A stretch of DNA of 64,000 nucleotides from Algoriphagus sp. NG3. Its GTDB lineage: Bacteria; Bacteroidota; Bacteroidia; Cytophagales; Cyclobacteriaceae. This document shows, piece after piece, positions 17,772 to 26,468 of the stretch. Under the pieces are notes generated by a model. That model worked only from the letters and a program-made list of their open reading frames with translations. It was not told the origin of the DNA and did no database searches. A program made the position numbers and the translations under genes. Position 1 is the stretch's first letter, and the number at the start of each line of letters is the position of its first letter. The stretch spans positions 1,922,001-1,986,000 of the forward strand of contig NZ_CP139421.1 in NCBI RefSeq assembly GCF_034119865.1. Reading direction: 5' to 3'.

Positions 17772-18356
17772 ATGGCAAGGACTAAAGTATTTGATGAAAA
17801 CTTGGTACTCGACAGAGCAATGAAGCTCTTTTGGGAAAAAGGGTACAATGCTACTTCTGCCCAAGACTTGGTCAACGCACTGGGAATAAGCCGGTCAAGT
17901 CTCTATGACACCTATGGAGACAAGCATTCCCTCTTCGTGCGGGCTCTGAAGCGGTACCGGCAAGAACGTATTGATCCTGTATTGCAAGCAGTGGATACTA
18001 CGGAAGATGTAGAAGAATATGTGAAATTCTTCTTCGGTTTCATAAAAACTGAAGCACTGGGAGAAGACACTCCTCTGGGATGTTTTTTGGTAAATTCAGC
18101 AGTAGAAATGGCACCAGTTGATCCGGAAATAGCAGCTATCGCCAACGGGATCATGAAGGATACTGAAGATGCACTTTGTAAAGCAATCACCAAGGGTCAG
18201 GATTTGGGCATTTATTCGAGTCACTATGATGCCCGCAGCCTGGCAAAATTTGTTTTTAATTCAGTCAACGGACTTCGGGTTACGGTGAAATTTGATGTGG
18301 ATAAGAAGATGTATGAAGATATCGTCAATGTGACCCTCTCAGTCCTTAAGAAATAA
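17772..18356 (+). CDS. TetR/AcrR-family repressor, probable regulator of the adjacent SDR
   Basis: The 194-residue protein has an N-terminal HTH: FWEKGYNATSAQDLVNALG then SRSSLYDTYGDKHSLFVRAL. Its C-terminal half carries PLGCFLVNSAVEMAPVDPEI, typical of the AcrR-like group that senses small electrophiles or aromatics. The operator copy in its own promoter and two in the SDR promoter support autoregulation. A 620-bp unassigned stretch follows. Confidence 0.9.
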   Translation: MARTKVFDENLVLDRAMKLFWEKGYNATSAQDLVNALGISRSSLYDTYGDKHSLFVRALKRYRQERIDPVLQAVDTTEDVEEYVKFFFGFIKTEALGEDTPLGCFLVNSAVEMAPVDPEIAAIANGIMKDTEDALCKAITKGQDLGIYSSHYDARSLAKFVFNSVNGLRVTVKFDVDKKMYEDIVNVTLSVLKK

Positions 18357-18976
18357 GCGAATTAAAGGCTTTCCTTTTTTTAACACTGGTATCCCAAGGG
18401 GAATTTTCTTAAAAGATTGCAGCAATATTCAAACAAGAGGAAACAGGCTAGTTTAGCTAGCATCCCGCAGCTCAGTCGAATCGTCATAACAGCATATTTG
18501 GTACTTCATACACTTCAAATAGCAAGTTCTTGGCTTTTGGGAAAAAGCAAAACCGCTGTAGTAAAAATCAATTTCTTAGGCTTTGGACTCTAATCTTAAC
18601 ATGGCATTCCATCCACTGTGAACCTTAGCTATATAAGGAAAAATATTAGATCATTTATGCCCCATCTACTACCTGGATACTGTTGGGAATAAAAGCCTAG
18701 AGAGTTTCGGAATTCCATGAGGATAGCCTAATGCAGAAAACTGATTTCTCCGCTTTAACGGGATAAAAATTGCTTTCTAATTGGTCACTTTTTCAGAATA
18801 GCCCTAAGTATTCAATTCATTATTGCCGAGTAAATCCTAACCCCCTGCTACCCAGGATTCTTATAAAAAAAGCTCTTTAAACCCGATAAAAACAGTAGCA
18901 TTTTAAAAGACACTAACGTCTTAAATCCAGAATCCAGGAAGGCCTCCTGATCATTAAATTAAACCAACTATAAAAA
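18357..18976. other. Unassigned 620-bp intergenic stretch
   Basis: No coding-like frame is seen on either strand. There is only a weak inverted repeat (CAGGA-N5-TCCTG near 18935) and a 6-bp stem AATCCT/AGGATT around 18834-18861. It separates the TetR gene from the BNR lipoprotein, whose promoter should be in the last 100 bp. Confidence 0.4.
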
Positions 18977-20062
18977 ATGAAACACAACTCATTCCAAAAA
19001 ACGATTTTTGCGATTACCTCAATTATGTTACTATCGTGTAATTCCGATAATGATTTTGAACGCATTCAGTCTGGTCCATTCACATTAATATCACACTCCT
19101 TAGAGGGAATTACAGTTAATGAATTTGTCATAAAGGGGGATATGATATTTGCCGCCACGAGTGACGGAATATATTCCAGAAAGATAAATTCAACAGACGT
19201 CCGATTTACATCTATTGGACTAAAGGGAAAAAATATCCAGGATATACACGCATTTACTGTTGCAGAACTACTGGCTTCATCTGTAAATTTCGGCGAAGAA
19301 AAACCAGAAACCAAAATTTATAAAACGACAAACGAAGGAAAAAAATGGGAAGAATATGAAACCGATTTCGGAGGAGCAGAAGATTCATGGGAAGGTTTAG
19401 GAGATTTCGAATCTGTTCCTTCCCAACCACACCATTTGTATGCCACTGGGAGCCAGGTGGTGGCAAAATCTATTGACAAGGGTAAAACATGGGAACCGAT
19501 ATGGGGTGATTGGGGCATGATAGGCTCACCGGCTACCATGAAAATAAAAGTTAATCCTCTGATCCCTACTGAGATTTGGGGAGGAGGCCAAGGTGGTATA
19601 GAAAATGGATTTCTCTTCAAAACAAAAGAAACCGAACAACTTGACTATTGGGACAATTTGGTGCCCAATCCGACAGTGGTCAAAGAAATTGTTTTTGACC
19701 GTCAATCTCCTCAGAGCATTTATGTAGGTTGGGAAGGCGAACTTTCAAAAAGTATGGACAATGGAAACACCTGGACAACCTTAATTGACAGGCATGAGGA
19801 GGCTCATTTCTTTTTTGGAATTGGGATAAGCCCAAATAATCCAAATCTTGTTTTTGCAGGAAAATGGATAAAAGGCGGGCAGTCCCAACCTCTAGAAATA
19901 TTCTATAGTATGGACAAAGGAGAGACATGGGATTCCCATTCTTTTCAGCATATTTCAGAAGGGGGAATTTGGGATTTAAAGGTAGTCAAGCAGGGCAACA
20001 AAGACAGGATTTTCCTTGGATTGGATAAAGGGGGAATTACTGAAATAACTTTTAAGCAGTAA
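18977..20062 (+). CDS. BNR/Asp-box repeat lipoprotein (sialidase-like propeller)
   Basis: The 361-residue protein has a lipoprotein signal peptide ending LLSC at residues 18-21. At least four Asp-box motifs (S/T-x-D/N-x-G-x-T/K-W) are visible: TNEGKKW, SIDKGKTW, SMDNGNTW and SMDKGETW, spaced as in BNR/sortilin-type beta-propellers. No sialidase catalytic arginine triad or Tyr/Glu pair is recognisable, so enzyme activity is not claimed. It stands alone, upstream of the convergent TRAP genes. Confidence 0.8.
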   Translation: MKHNSFQKTIFAITSIMLLSCNSDNDFERIQSGPFTLISHSLEGITVNEFVIKGDMIFAATSDGIYSRKINSTDVRFTSIGLKGKNIQDIHAFTVAELLASSVNFGEEKPETKIYKTTNEGKKWEEYETDFGGAEDSWEGLGDFESVPSQPHHLYATGSQVVAKSIDKGKTWEPIWGDWGMIGSPATMKIKVNPLIPTEIWGGGQGGIENGFLFKTKETEQLDYWDNLVPNPTVVKEIVFDRQSPQSIYVGWEGELSKSMDNGNTWTTLIDRHEEAHFFFGIGISPNNPNLVFAGKWIKGGQSQPLEIFYSMDKGETWDSHSFQHISEGGIWDLKVVKQGNKDRIFLGLDKGGITEITFKQ

Positions 20063-20179
20063 CCATTGCAGTTGTTCCAAATCTTTAGATAACGATAATT
20101 CAATATTATTTGCACCTTAGAAACACTTCATGCTTTGCACGAAGATCAATATTGGGTTTATCGGATGGATACTTTTATT

Positions 20180-20213
20180 TATAAAAAATCCAGTCTGAAC
20201 ATCAAACTGGATT
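20180..20213 (-). terminator. Rho-independent terminator of the TRAP end of the PUL block
   Basis: Read on the minus strand, an 8-bp perfect stem AATCCAGT/ACTGGATT with an 11-base loop is followed by TTTTTT. It begins 77 bp after the DctM stop, which fits the end of the long minus-strand operon. Confidence 0.7.
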
Positions 20214-20289
20214 AATAATTAATAATAAACCCGATTGTCTTGTGCCGATGATAAGCCCCCTGTGTTGTATTTACTTTGAAAACCACCAA

Positions 20290-21630
20290 TCAGTCCATTA
20301 GAGAAGGAAGGAGTGTGGATATAGGTGGGTAATAGGTTATAATTAATTGTAAGACTAACATCACCATCAAAAACTTTAAAATATAAGGAGTGATTTTCGC
20401 TATGGAGGTCTTTCCCACGGCACTTGCGACAAAAAGTGTAGAACCTACTGGCGGAGTGACCAAACCTATAATCATATTGGAAACAACCAAAATCCCAAAA
20501 TGAACAGCATCAAGCCCTGTATCCATACCAATTGCGTGGCTGATCGGGATTACGACTGGGACAACTATCAACAAACCAGGCCCTGCATCGATGAACATTC
20601 CTAATAATAATAACGTGATGTTCAGAAAAACAAGGATCACTATTTTACGTGCTTTAAGTGCCGACTCAGGACTTAATTCAGAGCCAAATAGACCTACTAC
20701 CTGATCACTGAGCCCCAGCAGTCCATCTGTCAGTGCTTCGGGTACTTTGCCTATAGCCAGGGTCCATGCAAACAAACTTGCGCAGGCTATCAAAAAACTT
20801 AAAGCGGCAGTTGTTTTAGCTGATGACACCAGGATTTCCGGCAAGTCTTTTATCCGCAGTTTTCTGAAAACAAAGAAACCTACTACTCCGGCATATACCA
20901 CAGCTACAGCCGAAGCTTCGGTCGCTGTGAATACTCCTCCCATAATCCCGACAAATATTATAAGCACTAATAAGATCGGGAAGAAAGATCCAATTACACT
21001 TTTTCGGATCTCTTCAAAATCAGCCTTTTTCTCCTTCACTATGTCCATTTTCTTGGTCACAAGAACTGACATCAGTATCAGACCTAACCCCACCAGTATC
21101 CCGGGGATAATTCCTGCTATAAACAATTTCTCGATGGACACATTTGCCAGCGTACCATAGATCAGCAATAAAATACTGGGAGGAATCAATGCCCCTGTTG
21201 TTCCTGAGCAGGCCGTTAGCGCAGTCGCAAATGCCCTGGAATATCCATTCTTCTCCAATGTGGGGATCATAATTCCGCCAATAGCCGCCACTGTGGCTGC
21301 AGAGGCACCGGATACAGCACCAAACATCTGGGAAGATACAGTGGTAACTGCAGGCAAGCCTATTCGATAATGCCCAATAAAGGCTTTAACCAGTCTGATG
21401 AGCCGTTCGGACAGTCCTCCGAAATTCATCAGTTCACCTGCCAATATGAAAAATGGAACGGCCAAAAAAGAGTAAAAAGTAGATAAAGATCGGGTAGTTT
21501 CCAGTCCAACCATAATGGGATTTACCCCTTCAAAAAGCAGTGCTGCCAATGAAGAGATCAACATGGAAAAGGACACAGGCACATCTAGAAATATCAGAAT
21601 CAAAAAAACGATTATTAAAACTGTTCCCAT
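20290..21630 (-). CDS. dctM: TRAP transporter large permease (DctM/SiaM type)
   Basis: The 446-residue, twelve-span membrane protein has the DctM signatures FFILAGELMNFGGLSERLI, GAVSGASAATVAAIGGIMIP, ACSGTTGALIPPSILLLIYG and FIDAGPGLLIVVPVVIPI. It forms the ion-coupled translocation channel of a TRAP uptake system with DctQ and DctP. The preceding DctQ gene is 81 bp upstream. It is the last gene of the block before the terminator. The substrate is probably a sugar acid, inferred from the neighbouring AraD1, SDR and dehydratase genes. Confidence 0.95.
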   Translation of the reverse strand: MGTVLIIVFLILIFLDVPVSFSMLISSLAALLFEGVNPIMVGLETTRSLSTFYSFLAVPFFILAGELMNFGGLSERLIRLVKAFIGHYRIGLPAVTTVSSQMFGAVSGASAATVAAIGGIMIPTLEKNGYSRAFATALTACSGTTGALIPPSILLLIYGTLANVSIEKLFIAGIIPGILVGLGLILMSVLVTKKMDIVKEKKADFEEIRKSVIGSFFPILLVLIIFVGIMGGVFTATEASAVAVVYAGVVGFFVFRKLRIKDLPEILVSSAKTTAALSFLIACASLFAWTLAIGKVPEALTDGLLGLSDQVVGLFGSELSPESALKARKIVILVFLNITLLLLGMFIDAGPGLLIVVPVVIPISHAIGMDTGLDAVHFGILVVSNMIIGLVTPPVGSTLFVASAVGKTSIAKITPYILKFLMVMLVLQLIITYYPPISTLLPSLMD

Positions 21631-21711
21631 GGTTATGATTGTATGTGGTCTATATATTAAGATTGGCGTAATAATTCGATATGCGATTGGATAGAAATGA
21701 AATGAAGCCTT

Positions 21712-22185
21712 TCATGGGTTTTCATCTTCTGATCTCCCCTCTTTAAAATCTCTCAAGGTTATTTTAACTGCATAATAAAGCATCATCAAACAACCGATGG
21801 GACAGACCATATACACGAATGCCCGGGAAATCTCCGTAGCAGGCATCGTCCAATAACGCACGTCCCAGGTTACAATAGCGCTGAAATAGAGCAGGATTAA
21901 GATGGAAACTATTGAAATTAGTTGCTGCATTAACTTAAAGTACCTTTGCGCAGCACCACTAATTCTATCCGTCAAAAAATTAAGGACGTAGTGGGATTTG
22001 TCTTTCACTGCCAATGCTGCCCCAATGAAAGTCAGCCACACTAATAGAATCTGAGCCAATTCATCAGCCCAATACAATGAAAACTGGAGTGCAAACCTGC
22101 AGAACACATTAGCTGCGACTATAACAACCATGGCTGCAAGGATCAGTATTACAAGTTTCCGGACAAGTCTATCTAATAGAACCAT
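21712..22185 (-). CDS. dctQ: TRAP transporter small permease (DctQ type)
   Basis: The 157-residue protein has four membrane spans and the DctQ hallmarks RFALQFSLYWADELAQILLVW (family E/D-E-x-x-R/Q region), FIGAALAVKDKSHYVLNFL and a last helix near YMVCPIGCLMMLYYAV. It is 4 bp after the DctP stop and upstream of DctM, the usual P-Q-M order. Confidence 0.93.
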   Translation of the reverse strand: MVLLDRLVRKLVILILAAMVVIVAANVFCRFALQFSLYWADELAQILLVWLTFIGAALAVKDKSHYVLNFLTDRISGAAQRYFKLMQQLISIVSILILLYFSAIVTWDVRYWTMPATEISRAFVYMVCPIGCLMMLYYAVKITLRDFKEGRSEDENP

Positions 22186-22189
22186 ATCA

Positions 22190-23233
22190 TCAATAGTTTT
22201 TTATCGTTTCATAGAGAGAATAAGAGACTTCCGGGTAACTCTTGAAGAAGTGCTCATATACAGGCTCCACCGCTTTTAAAAAAGCATCTTTATTCTCCAC
22301 GCCATTGATGCGGACCCCTACCTCTTCGATCTGACTCAGCGCATTCAGCGTCGTCTCTTCCCAGATGGAATTGAATGCAGGAATAATATCTCGTGAGACC
22401 TCTTCTATTCTTCGTTTGTATTTAGGATCCAAGGATTGCAACCAATCCCTATTTGCTATCAAGACATGCTGATCTGTCGTGTGCTCGGTGAGTGTGAAGC
22501 AATTGATCCCGGCCTCGTGATATCTTGAGGAAATAAATACCTTGGCGCTGTTTTCCGCACCATCCACCACTCCTGTTTTTATTCCCTGATATAACTCTGA
22601 AAAGGGAAGAGGAGCTGCGCTTGCTCCCATGGCATTGATTGTACTGATCATAGTAGGACTTTCCATTACCCTGATTTTGAGTCCTTTCAGATCAGTAGGT
22701 GAGTTTGGACAGGGTGCGTCAGTGGAATACTTATAAAACATATTGCGAAAGCCCGCACTATAAAACCTCAGACCCTGAAGATTGTGCTTAGCCAACTTCA
22801 ATAAAATTTCCCTACCCGGTTCCCCATTTAATACACGCTGATGATGGGCCTCATCCTGAAATAAATACGGCAGATTGAGTATGCCGAATGCAGGTTCTAT
22901 AGCCGTGACGACAGCGGTGTTCACCTGCATCATTTCCACAACCCCAAAATATCCTGCTTCCAATAATTGTCTTTCTGATCCTATAGAACCCTGGTCATAA
23001 AATTCCACCTCTATCTCCCCTTCTTTAATATTATCTTTTGGACTTGCCTTCTCCAGTTCAGATTTAAACAAATTGGATACCTCCCATATTTTGGTATCCG
23101 CATTCAGTTCTAGACCTAGTCTAAATTTCAGCCGGACAGTATCATGGCCCGCTTCTATTTCCTTTGGGCTACAACCTCCACCCAAAATCGTCATCAGCAC
23201 AGCCAGATAAATTATTCTACACAAGGTTTTCAT
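22190..23233 (-). CDS. dctP: TRAP transporter solute-binding lipoprotein (DctP type)
   Basis: The 347-residue protein has a lipobox LGGGC (Cys about 21), so it is tethered to the membrane. Family motifs are VEFYDQGSIGSERQLLEAG, FGILNLPYLFQDEAHH, and LKGLKIRVMESPTMI with the conserved arginine that salt-bridges the carboxylate of the ligand, followed by LPFSELYQGIKTGVVDGAEN. The arginine supports a carboxylated substrate such as a sugar acid. It sits 164 bp after the AraD1 gene in the same direction. Confidence 0.94.
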   Translation of the reverse strand: MKTLCRIIYLAVLMTILGGGCSPKEIEAGHDTVRLKFRLGLELNADTKIWEVSNLFKSELEKASPKDNIKEGEIEVEFYDQGSIGSERQLLEAGYFGVVEMMQVNTAVVTAIEPAFGILNLPYLFQDEAHHQRVLNGEPGREILLKLAKHNLQGLRFYSAGFRNMFYKYSTDAPCPNSPTDLKGLKIRVMESPTMISTINAMGASAAPLPFSELYQGIKTGVVDGAENSAKVFISSRYHEAGINCFTLTEHTTDQHVLIANRDWLQSLDPKYKRRIEEVSRDIIPAFNSIWEETTLNALSQIEEVGVRINGVENKDAFLKAVEPVYEHFFKSYPEVSYSLYETIKNY

Positions 23234-23397
23234 GGTTTCCCGGAAAGAGATTCTTTTTTAACATATCCTTGATGGTTTAGACTTAGAATCATGGTGTTGT
23301 TATTGTTTTGGCTTTATTTCCATAGACTGTTAGTTTTTTTGATATTCAATGAGCTAGAGATTCTTGATAAAGACTCTTCGTACAAGCACTTCATTTG

Positions 23398-24411
23398 CTA
23401 CAAAGCGGAAATCTCCGGTGGCCCCTGTTTATCAGCATTTATAATTTCCACCGAATTTTGTAATGCCCTCCCAAGGCCATTCCAGTTAATCGACATCCTA
23501 TCACCATTTTCCAGTTTGATTTTATCGCCAAAGCTGAAGGCGTCCGCTCCGAAAAAGTGGACATGTGCCTGTAAAGGGATTCGATGTGAATCGTACTTGA
23601 AATGATGGAATTCAAGATTTGCGAGGTTATGGCACATATTCTTTTGTCCGGAGTTAATAGCCGAATTCCAGATAGACTGGCCATTTCGGGAAATAGAGAC
23701 TTCCCCGGAATAACTTTCAAAATCAGCATCAATCACCGCTTCAGGGCCAATAGAGCATTCTCTGATTTTAGAAGGTGCCAAGTAGAGGTAATTGGTTTTT
23801 TCCATCACATGATCCGAAAATTCATTTCCTGTACTGAAACCAATCCTCCATGGTTTGCCAGCTCTATCAATAATATAGAGCCCGGCAATTTCAGGCTCTT
23901 CTCCTCCATCATTGGCATAATACGGCACTGATAGGGTTTGGCCATGAGCTCTTAGCACAGACCCGTTTCCTTTATAAAACCATTCCGGCTGTACCCCGGT
24001 GTCACCCGGAGCAGGTGAACCACCCTTTACACCCATTTCGTACATCAGCAGGCTATCGGTAGGTTTTTCCTGTAAATCCCCGTGCATCATCTGTCGGTTC
24101 AGAGCGCTGTTGTGATGGGTCAGACCGGTGCCTGAAACCATACAGTTAAAAGGTGAATCGGGATGATCAAATGAAGGGAGAAGTTTCCAATCACTTTCTC
24201 CATGATATACTGAAGAATAATCAATGGACTCATTTGACAAGCTTTCAGAGATAAGCCCCTTTAAATTCTGCCCATTGTCTAAGGCGCTTAAGGCAAGTTC
24301 ATACACAGAATTATATCCTGTCAAAAACACCAATTCCGGCTCTTGAACCAATGTGATCCTACGACCATTTGAAGGGTGAATTACTTGTACAAGTCTTGTT
24401 TGGTTTTCCAT
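23398..24411 (-). CDS. AraD1/GguC-family protein (fumarylacetoacetate-hydrolase-like fold)
   Basis: The 337-residue protein matches the AraD1/GguC group, with SGTGLTHHNSALNRQMMHG, YEMGVKGGSPAPGDTGVQPEW, YYANDGGEEPEIAGLYIID, GFSTGNEFSDHVMEKTNYLY and HFFGADAFSF. Members share the FAH fold and act on 2-keto-3-deoxy sugar acids or their 2,4-diketo forms (dehydration or hydrolysis). Its placement after an SDR and an enolase-superfamily dehydratase suits the last cytoplasmic step, giving pyruvate plus a short acid or aldehyde. That exact reaction is inference. It starts 35 bp after the SDR. Confidence 0.85.
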   Translation of the reverse strand: MENQTRLVQVIHPSNGRRITLVQEPELVFLTGYNSVYELALSALDNGQNLKGLISESLSNESIDYSSVYHGESDWKLLPSFDHPDSPFNCMVSGTGLTHHNSALNRQMMHGDLQEKPTDSLLMYEMGVKGGSPAPGDTGVQPEWFYKGNGSVLRAHGQTLSVPYYANDGGEEPEIAGLYIIDRAGKPWRIGFSTGNEFSDHVMEKTNYLYLAPSKIRECSIGPEAVIDADFESYSGEVSISRNGQSIWNSAINSGQKNMCHNLANLEFHHFKYDSHRIPLQAHVHFFGADAFSFGDKIKLENGDRMSINWNGLGRALQNSVEIINADKQGPPEISAL

Positions 24412-24446
24412 AATTAGGATTTAGTTGAAAGTTAAGGCCTATGGTA

Positions 24447-25238
24447 CTATTGTGCTACCCATCCACCATCGATGGAAAATCCTGCGCCAGTAACATAACC
24501 GGAAGCGGGACTAGCCAAGTACAGAGCCATCCCTCCGATCTCATGGGGTTCTGCCCATCTGCCCATAGGTATTTTGGATATAAATGCATCGAACTTCTCT
24601 TTATCATTTACCAGTGGAAGGTTGAGTTCTGTGGCAAAAGGCCCGGGTAAAATGGCGTTGACTGTAATGGCCTCTTTGGCCAGTTCCATACCGAGTGATC
24701 TGGTCAATTGGAGTATGGCACCTTTGCTGGTAGCATAAGGAGTCCGCTCCGCAAAAGCAGTCAGAGAAAGCATAGATCCTATGTTGATGATGCGGCCATA
24801 GCCATGCTCCTTCATTATGGGAACTACGGCTCTACAAGCCAGCCAAACTCCTGAGACATTTACTTCCTGCACTTTATTAAAATCTTTCAGGGAAATCTCT
24901 TCTATAGGCCCCCGTATATTTATCCCGGCTGAATTAATCAGAATATCTATTTTACCAAATCTCTTAACAGTTTCCGATACCGCTTGTGCTACGCTTTCCT
25001 CCTCAGTGACATCACATTCCGCACTCATTGTCTCTACATTATATGCTTCCTGGATAGAAGCAGCCGCCGCTTCATTTTCCTTTATATCTCTTGCTGCCAC
25101 ACAGATAGAGGCACCTGCTTCCGCCAATGCATCAGCCATAGCCCTTCCCAGTCCACGGTTACCTCCAATGATGAGTGCGGTCTGTCCTGTTAGCTTAAAA
25201 AGCTCTAGTATACTTTTATTGGTTTTAGTTGTAGTCAT
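24447..25238 (-). CDS. SDR oxidoreductase of the sugar-acid dehydrogenase type (KduD/gluconate-5-dehydrogenase-like)
   Basis: The 263-residue classical SDR has LIIGGNRGLGRAM (about 18-29), LINSAGIN, GSMLSLTAFAERTPYATSKGA with the Ser-Tyr-Lys set, and a C-terminal GAGFSIDGGWVAQ. This subgroup includes 2-deoxy-gluconate and gluconate dehydrogenases and 2-keto-3-deoxy-L-fuconate/rhamnonate dehydrogenases. Between the dehydratase (2 bp away) and the AraD1 gene it is best explained as the enzyme that oxidises the 2-keto-3-deoxy acid at C4. The assignment rests on context. Confidence 0.85.
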   Translation of the reverse strand: MTTTKTNKSILELFKLTGQTALIIGGNRGLGRAMADALAEAGASICVAARDIKENEAAAASIQEAYNVETMSAECDVTEEESVAQAVSETVKRFGKIDILINSAGINIRGPIEEISLKDFNKVQEVNVSGVWLACRAVVPIMKEHGYGRIINIGSMLSLTAFAERTPYATSKGAILQLTRSLGMELAKEAITVNAILPGPFATELNLPLVNDKEKFDAFISKIPMGRWAEPHEIGGMALYLASPASGYVTGAGFSIDGGWVAQ

Positions 25239-25240
25239 GA

Positions 25241-26410
25241 TTATTCTGTGATTTCAAACTGGTCAATAAATTCTTCTTTAAGGGTGAGCCCCACACCTGG
25301 CAAGGAATCATCTAGCTGAAGGCAGCCATTCTCGGCAATGGCTTCTCCATCGAAAATGTACCAGAACATCTCATTCCCTACTTCGATTTCCGTCTGGGGA
25401 AAATACTCAGCCATAGGACTCGCAAACGAACTCATGACTACATGCAGATTATGCATCTGCCCTCCATGGGGAATAACTTCTATTCCGTGTGCATGGGCTA
25501 AGGTGCATATCTTTTGGGCTTCTGTGAATCCTCCCACCCTATTGGTATCAAACTGGAATATGTCCAGTGCTTCTGCCTGAATGAGGTCATGAAATCCATA
25601 GCGGGTGTATTCGTGCTCTCCACCGGAAAGTGGTATTTCGGTGTTTTTCCTCAGCTTTGAGAAATTATGGATCTCATCCGGAAGCAAAAGTTCTTCTGCC
25701 CATCTCAATCGATAAGGCTCCAAAGCTTTCAGAAATTGCCTGGCATAAGAATAATTAAATCCCATATAGGCTTCCAGCATTATTTCCACTTCATCACCTA
25801 CAGCTTCACGCACTACCTTCACCATTTCCACATTTTTCCGCATACCCGCGGCGCCTTCGGTAAGGGGATATCCGCATCTTAATTTCATACCCAAGAATCC
25901 TTCGGACTTGTAGTGAAGAGCTTCTTGTTGTAGGCTTTCAAGATCCCGGGTATATAGTCTGCTGTAGTAAGCGGGAATCACTTCTTTAGTCCTTCCTCCC
26001 AGCAGCATAAATACCGGCTGATTCATATGCTTTCCTTTGAAGTCCCAGAGTGCAATATCCAAAGCACTTATTGCAGCCAATGCAGCTCCCTTTCTTCCAT
26101 AAGCAACAGAAGACCTGTACATTTTTTCGAATAAGTATTCTGTATTAAGCGGATTTTCACCTATTAACAACTGCTTTAATTTGGAATCAATAATGAATTT
26201 GCAGACATCCGGACACAGTCCTGCATTTCCGTAGCCCACATGGCCTTCGTCAGTGTGTATTTCTACTACAAGCCAGCTGAAAAAGCGAAATGGTGCCTGT
26301 GAATCCTTTTGGAAGGGCAGCATGCTTAGGGGTGTTGCAAAAATGGTATCACTCGTTTTAACAGGCCCTTTCCATTGATACAGTTTGGATTTAATGAAAG
26401 TTATTTTCAT
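25241..26410 (-). CDS. Enolase-superfamily sugar-acid dehydratase (rhamnonate/fuconate dehydratase-like)
   Basis: The ATG at 26410 gives 389 residues starting MKITFIKSKLYQWKGP; the frame extends upstream to 26479 into the GH39 gene. The barrel has the mandelate-racemase layout: lysine in GMKLRCGYPL, metal ligands in IMLEAYMGF, RWAEELLLPDE and LSGGEHEYTRYGF, and a late histidine in EVIPHGGQMHN. The EHEYTRYGF and IPHGGQMHN blocks resemble L-rhamnonate dehydratase. The first ligand is Glu where relatives usually have Asp (LDxxM). It would dehydrate an aldonate to a 2-keto-3-deoxy acid. The SDR follows 2 bp downstream. Confidence 0.87.
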   Translation of the reverse strand: MKITFIKSKLYQWKGPVKTSDTIFATPLSMLPFQKDSQAPFRFFSWLVVEIHTDEGHVGYGNAGLCPDVCKFIIDSKLKQLLIGENPLNTEYLFEKMYRSSVAYGRKGAALAAISALDIALWDFKGKHMNQPVFMLLGGRTKEVIPAYYSRLYTRDLESLQQEALHYKSEGFLGMKLRCGYPLTEGAAGMRKNVEMVKVVREAVGDEVEIMLEAYMGFNYSYARQFLKALEPYRLRWAEELLLPDEIHNFSKLRKNTEIPLSGGEHEYTRYGFHDLIQAEALDIFQFDTNRVGGFTEAQKICTLAHAHGIEVIPHGGQMHNLHVVMSSFASPMAEYFPQTEIEVGNEMFWYIFDGEAIAENGCLQLDDSLPGVGLTLKEEFIDQFEITE

Positions 26411-26468
26411 GTTCTTTAGGTATAGGTGTTTAGTATGGATTAATAATGAGCTGAGGGGAAGGAGAAAC

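Noticed and set aside
20747..21160. 137-codon plus-strand frame over DctM
   Set aside because: Antisense to a membrane permease with clear DctM motifs.
24817..25251. 144-codon plus-strand frame over the KduD-like SDR
   Set aside because: Serine/alanine-rich shadow of a GC-biased SDR gene on the other strand.
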